Assembly (NCBI RefSeq): GCF_024529975.1 | Contig: NZ_AP024897.1 | Span: forward strand, 620,001 to 684,000 | Reading direction: 5' to 3' | Length of the DNA: 64,000 bases | From: Vibrio quintilis | Lineage (GTDB): Bacteria; Pseudomonadota; Gammaproteobacteria; Enterobacterales; Vibrionaceae | Made by a program: the position numbers and the translations under genes | Notes under the pieces: model-generated | Told to the model about the DNA's origin: nothing | The model's input: the letters and a program-made list of their open reading frames with translations, nothing else | The model's database searches: none | Shown here: in pieces, positions 57,569 to 64,000 of the stretch | Layout of the letters: each line of letters starts with the position of its first letter | How positions within the stretch are numbered: the first letter of the stretch is position 1

Positions 57569-57800
57569 TATTTATTCCTATTTTTGCAATAGCATCTGAG
57601 GTTGCGAACGACAGTTTAACTTAAATTTAGAAAAATTAGTTCGTTAGTTTGCTATTTTTCCAGTTAATTATCCAGCTGTATAGTAAATGATTTATTTTAT
57701 CTTAAAAAAAATTATAAAATTTATACAAAAAGTTGAGCTGTATCCTTGGTTTGGTGTGGTATATGGTTAAACTAGTGCACTTCGTCGGAGAAAATGGTTT

Positions 57801-58430
57801 ATGCAATCACCTAAAAATGTACCCGGGCAGTTTTCTGCAAAAGATTTGGATGTGGTCAAAAAAGAGACACTCTTTCACGGCTTTTTCAAAATGGTGAAGT
57901 ATTATTTCAAATATAGAAAGTTTGAGGGCGGATGGAGCCGGGTTGTAGAAAGAGAAATGTTTCAAAGGAAAAGAGCGGCAGCCGTTCTTCCTTATGATCC
58001 TCAGACTGATCAGGTTGTATTGATTGAGCAAATCAGGGTTGGGGCATTGGAACATGAGCATCCCTGGCAGTTGGAAATTGTTGCCGGGATCGTGGAAGAG
58101 AATGAATCTCCTGAAGCTCTGGTGAGACGTGAGGCCGTTGAAGAAGCCGGGATGGACGTTCAGCGGATTGAGAAAATCACCTCATATTTTCCTTCATCCG
58201 GCGGATGCAATGAAATACTGGATGTATTTATTGGGGAAGTGGATGCATCCCTTGCTAAGGGGGTCCACGGACTTGATAACGAAGATGAAGATATTCAGGT
58301 CCATGTGGTGAGCCGGGAAGAAGCTTATCACTGGGTCAAAAACGGCAAAATTGAAAATGGGGCTTCTATTATTGCCCTGCAATGGCTGGAATTAAACCGG
58401 AGAGAGATAAGGGAGCAATGGCAGAAATAG
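57801..58430 (+). CDS. nudF: ADP-ribose pyrophosphatase NudF
   Basis: NudF cleaves ADP-ribose to AMP and ribose 5-phosphate. The 209-residue protein contains an intact Nudix box (GIVEENESPEALVRREAVEE followed by AGM; residues about 98-120). Length matches. It is the first gene of an operon nudF-DUF1249-cpdA-yqiA that is conserved in gamma-proteobacteria. It overlaps the next gene by 13 bases. Confidence 0.95.
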   Translation: MQSPKNVPGQFSAKDLDVVKKETLFHGFFKMVKYYFKYRKFEGGWSRVVEREMFQRKRAAAVLPYDPQTDQVVLIEQIRVGALEHEHPWQLEIVAGIVEENESPEALVRREAVEEAGMDVQRIEKITSYFPSSGGCNEILDVFIGEVDASLAKGVHGLDNEDEDIQVHVVSREEAYHWVKNGKIENGASIIALQWLELNRREIREQWQK

Positions 58431-58873
58431 TCACACAGAAAGCTTATCATGTTGATTTGCCAGAGTTGATGCGGGTCTATGAAACGAATTATGCAAAGCT
58501 GAATGCTTTGTTACCGTCAGAGCCGGAGGTTGATGATATTCGTTGTTATCAGGCTCAATGTGTTAAATATCAGCTTGAAGTGACGGAAGTCACAAAATTC
58601 ACGACACTGGTTAAAATTTGTCAAAGTGATGAAGTGACAGTATTTCCATTGCCAACAATGTCTGTCAGGCTATACCACGATGCCCGTGTTGCAGAAGTTT
58701 GCCAAACTGAGCAAATGTATCAGTTTAAGTCGCGTTATGATTACCCGAATGAAAAAATGGCTCAGAAAGATGAAAAAGCCCAGATAAATCGTTTTTTAGG
58801 AGACTGGCTGACTTTTTGCCTTAAATTTGGTATTAGCCGGGCGCCCATTTCTCTGGGTAACAGCTCGTCTTAA
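58418..58873 (+). CDS. yqiB: DUF1249 protein (YqiB family)
   Basis: From ATG 58418 (GGGAG before it) the product has 151 residues, starting MAEIVTQKAYHVDLPELMRV. A start at 58382 is further inside nudF and less likely. DUF1249 members are always found beside nudF and cpdA; no function is known. The middle (LVKICQSDEVTVFPLPTMSV and YHDARVAEVCQTEQM) is the conserved part. Confidence 0.9.
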   Translation: MAEIVTQKAYHVDLPELMRVYETNYAKLNALLPSEPEVDDIRCYQAQCVKYQLEVTEVTKFTTLVKICQSDEVTVFPLPTMSVRLYHDARVAEVCQTEQMYQFKSRYDYPNEKMAQKDEKAQINRFLGDWLTFCLKFGISRAPISLGNSSS

Positions 58874-58899
58874 ATGAAGATAGAAACAGGTGCGTAGAT

Positions 58900-59721
58900 T
58901 TGGATATATCGCTTTATTCTGAACCAGGTGAAACTGTTAAGCTCATTCAGATTACCGACACTCATCTCTTTTCTTCAGATGAAGGGTGTTTACTGAGTGT
59001 GAATACGGCGGATAGTTTTAAAACTGTTGTCGAAGAAATTACCCGAAGAAATGTTGAGTTTCAGGCAATTCTCGCAACCGGCGATATTTCTCAGGATCAT
59101 ACTGATGCCTCTTATCAACGCTTTGCAGATGGTATTCAGGGATTAAAAAAACCGTGCCTGTGGCTTCCGGGTAATCACGATGAAAAGTCTCTGATGAGCC
59201 ATGTTTTACCCAGTCCGCAAATCTTTCAGCCTCAACATGTTTGTATTGGAGCACACTGGCAAATTGTGCTGCTTGATTCTCAGGTCACGGGTGTGCCTCA
59301 CGGACGCATTTCTGATGAGCAGCTGGCTTATCTGGATGATGTATTATCCGGCACAGCTGACAAACATACCTTAGTACTGCTGCATCATCATCCTTTACTC
59401 GTCGGAAGTGCATGGCTGGATCAGCACTCTTTGAAAGATCGTGATCAATTATGGCAGGTTATTCATCGTTACGCTCATGTGAGAGCGATTTTGTGTGGTC
59501 ATGTGCATCAGGTGATGGAGCGGGATTATTACGGTGTGAAAGTGATGTCAACGCCATCAACCTGTGTTCAGTTTAAACCTGGCTCTGATGAGTTTTCTCT
59601 GGATCCTTTGTCTCCCGGCTGGCGTGAACTTGAACTTCATCCTGACGGCCGGTTAACAACCCGTGTCAGTCGCCTGGAAAATGGCTTGTTTCTGCCTGAC
59701 TTCAGTGCCAACGGTTATTAA
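58900..59721 (+). CDS. cpdA: 3',5'-cyclic AMP phosphodiesterase CpdA
   Basis: It lowers the level of cAMP. The 273-residue protein has all metallophosphoesterase motifs: QITDTHLF, ATGDISQDHTD, LPGNHDE, LLHHHPL and CGHVHQ. The start is TTG 58900 (AGG nine bases before it); no ATG is near. The gene is 26 bases after the DUF1249 gene and 5 bases before yqiA. Confidence 0.94.
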   Translation: MDISLYSEPGETVKLIQITDTHLFSSDEGCLLSVNTADSFKTVVEEITRRNVEFQAILATGDISQDHTDASYQRFADGIQGLKKPCLWLPGNHDEKSLMSHVLPSPQIFQPQHVCIGAHWQIVLLDSQVTGVPHGRISDEQLAYLDDVLSGTADKHTLVLLHHHPLLVGSAWLDQHSLKDRDQLWQVIHRYAHVRAILCGHVHQVMERDYYGVKVMSTPSTCVQFKPGSDEFSLDPLSPGWRELELHPDGRLTTRVSRLENGLFLPDFSANGY

Positions 59722-59726
59722 GAACA

Positions 59727-60314
59727 ATGAATCACAAACCTTCCCTGTTGTTGTATATTCATGGATTCAACAGCTCTCCCAAATCTCAGAAAGCGACAAT
59801 ACTGACGCAGTATTGCCGGATTCATCATCCTGATATTAAAGTTGTTACGCCACGGTTGCCTGTTTTTCCTGTTGAAGCTGTCAAGTACCTTTCTTCATTG
59901 ATAGAGCAATATCAGCATGACTATCAAATTGGTCTGGTTGGCAGCTCTTTAGGCGGATACATGTCTCTCTGGCTCAATGCTCTGTTTCATCTGAAAACCG
60001 TGCTGGTTAATCCTGCTGTTCGCCCTTATGAACTGTTGACGGATTATCTTGGAGAACAGGAAAATCCATATACCCACGAACGTTATTTTCTGGCCGCTCA
60101 TCATATGGATGAGCTACGATCACTGGATGTCACAGAAATCCGGTCTCCGGAACAGTTGTTATTACTTCAGCAAACCGGCGATGAAGTATTGGATTACCGT
60201 CAGGCGGTTGAAAAGCTGTGCGATTCCAAACAGATCGTGGAAGAGGGTGGTGATCACAGCTTTATTGGCTTTGAACGCCACTGTGAGACTATTTTGCAGT
60301 TTCTGGCGCTGTAG
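59727..60314 (+). CDS. yqiA: YqiA-type alpha/beta-hydrolase (esterase)
   Basis: The 195-residue protein shows an oxyanion region YIHGFNSSPKS, a nucleophile elbow LVGSSLGGYMSLWL (Ser about 73), an aspartate near LLLQQTGDEVLDYR and a catalytic His in GGDHSFIGFERH. YqiA of E. coli has esterase activity on short acyl substrates. It ends the nudF operon. The natural substrate is unknown. Confidence 0.92.
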   Translation: MNHKPSLLLYIHGFNSSPKSQKATILTQYCRIHHPDIKVVTPRLPVFPVEAVKYLSSLIEQYQHDYQIGLVGSSLGGYMSLWLNALFHLKTVLVNPAVRPYELLTDYLGEQENPYTHERYFLAAHHMDELRSLDVTEIRSPEQLLLLQQTGDEVLDYRQAVEKLCDSKQIVEEGGDHSFIGFERHCETILQFLAL

Positions 60315-60604
60315 CTTTTTTATTCTCTTTTCGGATAATAGCTACCCGGATAAATTATGATTTCTGAAGCAGTGAGTGCATTTCAGTTTTCATTCACCAT
60401 CGTGATAAACATGAGGGAAATGTCATAAATTGTTACAGGAGTTAACCTCACTCCTTGACAGATGGTATTCTCTTCCAGACTATGCTGATATTTTTCTCCG
60501 GTGGTTTTGCTGATCCGGAAAAAAAGATTCATTGGGATATTTCATCCAAAAAGGTATATCCTGACTGCAAATTTTTAAATCATTGAGTATAAGCATTCCG
60601 AAAT

Positions 60605-62485
60605 ATGACTGAACAATATAATGCTGGAGCCATTGAAGTTCTTAATGGTTTAGAGCCAGTACGTCGTCGGCCGGGCATGTATACGGATACGGTACGACCA
60701 AATCACTTAGGGCAGGAAGTCATCGATAACAGTGTCGATGAAGCGTTAGGCGGATTTGCAACGAAAGTCCAGGTCATTCTTCATCCGGACCAGTCTCTGG
60801 AAGTGATAGATGACGGACGCGGCATGCCTGTTGATATTCACCCGGAAGAGAAAGTCTCCGGGGTTGAATTGATCCTGTGTAAATTACATGCCGGAGGCAA
60901 GTTCTCGAATAAGAACTACCAGTTTTCCGGTGGACTACATGGTGTTGGTATTTCGGTTGTGAACGCCCTGTCCAAACGTGTGGAAGTCAGCGTTAAGCGG
61001 GATGGCCAGGTTTACGAAATCGCGTTTGAACATGGTGATAAAGTCTCTGATCTGACAGTCACCGGCACATGTGGCCGCCGTGCACGGGGAACCCGGGTAC
61101 ATTTCTGGCCGGAAGCGAAATATTTTGATTCAGCGAATTTTTCTGTCACGCGGCTGGTGAATAACCTGCGGGCAAAAGCAGTCTTGTGTCCGGGGCTTGA
61201 GATTACTTTTGAAGACAAGGTTAATCAGGAAAGTTACCGCTGGTTCTATGAAGATGGTTTAAAAGATTACCTCGCCGATGGTGTGAAAGGCTATCCGTTA
61301 TTGCCTGAAGCACCTTTCACCGGTGAGTTTTCCGGAGATACAGAGACTGCGACCTGGGCCGTGATCTGGCAGCCGGAAGGCGGTGAATTGATCACAGAAA
61401 GCTATGTTAACCTGATTCCGACACCATCCGGCGGAACACACGTGAACGGTTTGCGTCAGGGGTTACTTGATGCGATGCGCGAGTTTTGTGAATACCGGAA
61501 TCTGTTGCCTCGTGGCGTTAAACTGACGGGAGACGACATTTTCGAGCGTTGTTCCTATGTACTTTCTGTGAAGATGCAGGATCCTCAGTTTGCCGGACAG
61601 ACCAAAGAAAGGCTGTCATCGCGGCAATCAGCAGCATTTGTTTCCGGTGTGGTCAAAGATGCATTCAGCCTGTGGCTGAACGAGAAACCTCAGGTGGCCG
61701 AGTTACTTGCAGAGTCCTGTATTGCTAACGCACACCGAAGAATGCGGGCCAGTAAAAAAGTGGTGCGTAAGAAAGTCGCTTCCGGGCCGGCTTTGCCCGG
61801 AAAGCTGACCGATTGTTCGGTGCAGGATCTGAGCCGGACTGAACTGTTTCTTGTGGAGGGTGACTCTGCCGGCGGTAGTGCTAAACAGGCTCGTGATCGT
61901 GAGTTCCAGGCTGTGATGCCGCTCCGGGGTAAAATTCTGAATACCTGGGAAGTCTCTGCGGATCAAGTGCTTGGATCGCAGGAAGTTCATGATATTTCAG
62001 TTGCACTGGGGATTGACCCGGATAGTGATGATCTTGAAAAGCTACGCTACGGGAAAGTCTGTATCCTCGCCGATGCGGACTCTGATGGGCTGCACATCGC
62101 GACCCTGTTATGTGCTTTGTTCACCCGCCACTTCAGTGCGCTGGTGCGGGAAGGTCATGTGTATGTTGCTATGCCGCCGTTATACCGGATTGACTGCGGA
62201 AAAGAAGTTTTCTATGCACTGGATGATCAGGAAAAAGACGGCGTTCTGGAACGTTTGAGCAAGAAAAAAGCGAAAACAAATGTTCAGCGCTTTAAAGGTT
62301 TGGGTGAAATGAATCCGCTTCAGCTGCGTGAAACAACGATGGATCCGAATACCCGTCGCTTGGTTCAGCTGACGATTGATGATTCAGAGGCAACCAACGA
62401 AATGATGGATATGCTGCTGGGTAAAAAGCGGGCTGATGATCGCCGCTCATGGCTACAAAACAACGGCGACCTGGCTGAGGTATAA
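60605..62485 (+). CDS. parE: DNA topoisomerase IV subunit B
   Basis: ParE is the ATPase subunit of topoisomerase IV, which unlinks daughter chromosomes. The 626-residue protein has the GHKL ATPase motifs [26 protein letters not shown] and [13 protein letters not shown], then a TOPRIM domain with [17 protein letters not shown] and [10 protein letters not shown]. This and its length (gyrB is about 800) mark it as ParE. parC follows after 5 bases. Confidence 0.97.
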   Translation: MTEQYNAGAIEVLNGLEPVRRRPGMYTDTVRPNHLGQEVIDNSVDEALGGFATKVQVILHPDQSLEVIDDGRGMPVDIHPEEKVSGVELILCKLHAGGKFSNKNYQFSGGLHGVGISVVNALSKRVEVSVKRDGQVYEIAFEHGDKVSDLTVTGTCGRRARGTRVHFWPEAKYFDSANFSVTRLVNNLRAKAVLCPGLEITFEDKVNQESYRWFYEDGLKDYLADGVKGYPLLPEAPFTGEFSGDTETATWAVIWQPEGGELITESYVNLIPTPSGGTHVNGLRQGLLDAMREFCEYRNLLPRGVKLTGDDIFERCSYVLSVKMQDPQFAGQTKERLSSRQSAAFVSGVVKDAFSLWLNEKPQVAELLAESCIANAHRRMRASKKVVRKKVASGPALPGKLTDCSVQDLSRTELFLVEGDSAGGSAKQARDREFQAVMPLRGKILNTWEVSADQVLGSQEVHDISVALGIDPDSDDLEKLRYGKVCILADADSDGLHIATLLCALFTRHFSALVREGHVYVAMPPLYRIDCGKEVFYALDDQEKDGVLERLSKKKAKTNVQRFKGLGEMNPLQLRETTMDPNTRRLVQLTIDDSEATNEMMDMLLGKKRADDRRSWLQNNGDLAEV

Positions 62486-62490
62486 AAATT

Positions 62491-64000
62491 ATGGCGACAG
62501 ATATCAGTTATGACGGCGTAGAACAGCTGCCGTTACGTAAGTTTACCGAAGATGCTTATCTTAATTATTCCATGTACGTCATCATGGACCGGGCATTGCC
62601 ATACATCGGCGATGGGCTAAAACCGGTTCAGCGGCGGATCATTTATGCAATGTCGGAGCTGGGATTATCCGCTTCGTCAAAATACAAGAAGTCAGCCCGT
62701 ACTGTCGGTGATGTTTTAGGTAAATATCACCCTCACGGTGATTCAGCCTGTTATGAAGCCATGGTACTCATGGCCCAGCCTTTCTCTTATCGTTATCCGC
62801 TGGTTGATGGACAGGGAAACTGGGGGGCGCCGGATGATCCGAAATCATTCGCGGCCATGCGTTATACGGAAGCTAAATTATCAAAGTTTGCAGAATTGCT
62901 TTTAGGTGAACTGGGGCAGGGAACGGTTGAATGGCAGCCAAACTTTGACGGCACCATGCGTGAACCTCAAATGTTGCCGGCCCGTTTACCTCATATTCTG
63001 TTAAATGGTGTGACCGGGATTGCCGTCGGAATGGCGACAGATATTCCGCCGCATAATGTCAGGGAAATTGCTGACGCAACCATTCACCTGATTGATCAGC
63101 CAAAGGCAGAGTTACCCGACTTAATGCAGTTTGTTCAGGGGCCGGATTATCCGACTGAAGCTGAGATTATCACGCCCCGGAATGATATTGAGAAGATTTA
63201 CCGCACCGGACGGGGCAGCATCAAAATGCGGGCGGTCTGGCATAAAGAAGGCGGTGAAATTGTGATTACATCGCTGCCACATCAGGTTTCCGGCGCTAAG
63301 TTGCTGGAGCAGATTGCGAATCTGATGCGGGCGAAGAAATTGCCGATGGTTGAAGATCTGCGGGATGAATCGGATCACGAAAACCCGACCAGAATTGTGA
63401 TCGTACCGGCGAAGAAACGTGAGAACAGCGATGTACTGATGGATCACTTGTTTGTCTCGACGGACCTTGAGAAAAGTTTCCGCGTCAATCTCAACATGAT
63501 TGGTCTGGATAAACGTCCGCAGGTCAAAGGGCTGGTGCAGATTCTTTCAGAATGGATCGAATACCGGCGTACGACAGTCAGACGCCGGTTGCAACATCGT
63601 CTGGATAATGTCCTGAAGCGGCTGCATATTCTCGAAGGTTTACTGGTTGCCTATCTGAATCTTGATGAGGTGATTGAAATCATCCGCACTGAGGATGAGC
63701 CGAAAGCAGTTCTGATGTCCCGTTTCGGAATTACCGAAATTCAGGCTGATGCGATTCTGGATACCCGTTTACGTCATCTGGCAAAACTGGAAGAGATGAA
63801 GATTCGTGGTGAACAGGATGAACTGGAAAAAGAACGTCAGAAACTGGAGCAGTTACTGGGTTCTGAAAGACGCCTGAATACCCTGCTGAAGAAAGAAATC
63901 AAAGCGGATGCAGAAAAATATGGCGATGATCGTCGTTCTCCGCTGATTGAGCGCTCTGAAGCCAAAGCGCTGACAGAGAGGGATTTAGTACCAAGTGAAC
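62491..64000 (+). CDS. parC: DNA topoisomerase IV subunit A (partial, C-terminus outside window)
   Basis: The frame is open from ATG 62491 to the end of the window, about 503 codons. The protein begins [18 protein letters not shown]. Recognised are [38 protein letters not shown] and the active tyrosine in [11 protein letters not shown]. The quinolone-resistance region keeps Ser and Glu at the positions equal to E. coli Ser80 and Glu84, that is, the susceptible type. The C-terminal propeller that tells ParC from GyrA lies outside, but the pairing with parE makes ParC sure. Confidence 0.96.
   Translation, partial: MATDISYDGVEQLPLRKFTEDAYLNYSMYVIMDRALPYIGDGLKPVQRRIIYAMSELGLSASSKYKKSARTVGDVLGKYHPHGDSACYEAMVLMAQPFSYRYPLVDGQGNWGAPDDPKSFAAMRYTEAKLSKFAELLLGELGQGTVEWQPNFDGTMREPQMLPARLPHILLNGVTGIAVGMATDIPPHNVREIADATIHLIDQPKAELPDLMQFVQGPDYPTEAEIITPRNDIEKIYRTGRGSIKMRAVWHKEGGEIVITSLPHQVSGAKLLEQIANLMRAKKLPMVEDLRDESDHENPTRIVIVPAKKRENSDVLMDHLFVSTDLEKSFRVNLNMIGLDKRPQVKGLVQILSEWIEYRRTTVRRRLQHRLDNVLKRLHILEGLLVAYLNLDEVIEIIRTEDEPKAVLMSRFGITEIQADAILDTRLRHLAKLEEMKIRGEQDELEKERQKLEQLLGSERRLNTLLKKEIKADAEKYGDDRRSPLIERSEAKALTERDLVPSE

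Noticed and set aside
60450..60500. Sigma-70 promoter before parE (TTGACA and TATGCT)
   Set aside because: The spacing is 20 bases, too long for a confident call.

Overview
The window looks like a chromosomal segment of a marine gamma-proteobacterium of the Vibrionaceae, most likely Vibrio or a close relative. The grounds are a lateral-type flagellar cluster with a short LafA flagellin, a MotY-like stator protein and a LafK-type sigma-54 activator, and housekeeping genes in typical gamma-proteobacterial order (pyrG-eno; cca next to an SH3 anchor gene; CYTH/CHAD-glnE-hldE; tolC/nudF-DUF1249-cpdA-yqiA-parE-parC). This placement rests on protein recognition by eye, not on a search.

Bases 1-25494 hold a lateral flagellar gene cluster. 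On the minus strand are flagellin lafA, then fliD-fliS-fliT-fliK-fliL, the last cut by the window start. Further right on the minus strand is the operon fliM-fliN-fliP-fliQ-fliR-flhB-flhA, ending in a degenerate EAL-fold gene coupled to flhA. On the plus strand is motY-lafK-fliE-F-G-H-I-J. Three tandem paralogous genes for exported beta-propeller-like proteins of unknown function sit between lafA and the export operon. Each has nearly the same upstream region and a similar terminator.

Bases 25495-33112 are the most unusual part. After a small unknown gene come two minus-strand genes. One encodes a DspE/AvrE-family type III effector of about 1736 residues. The other encodes a HrpW-type protein with a harpin-like N-terminus and a pectate-lyase-like C-terminus. 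A perfect match to the hrp box (GGAACC-N16-CCACCCA) lies upstream of hrpW. In plant pathogens these two effectors form part of the conserved effector locus under the sigma factor HrpL. No Hrp secretion genes, hrpL or effector chaperone are seen here, so they would have to be elsewhere in the genome.

Bases 33233-36823 are a mobile-element scar: three directly abutting, apparently identical 625-bp IS200-like units, then a 1430-bp IS4-family element with 18-bp inverted repeats and a 10-bp target duplication. Both lie in or at the edge of a LysR-type regulator gene, of which only the DNA-binding end survives. The regulator was divergent from lutABC (lactate utilisation), which is intact.

Bases 37095-64000 are mostly conserved core genes: lutABC, pyrG, eno, cca, an SH3 membrane-anchor protein, a Pit phosphate transporter with its DUF47 partner, a CYTH/CHAD triphosphatase, another IS200-like element, a chemoreceptor, glnE, hldE, tolC, nudF, a DUF1249 gene, cpdA, yqiA, parE and the start of parC. 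A Vibrio-type inverted-repeat element lies between fliM and motY, and a lone copy of its end precedes glnE. No tRNA, rRNA or CRISPR array was recognised.
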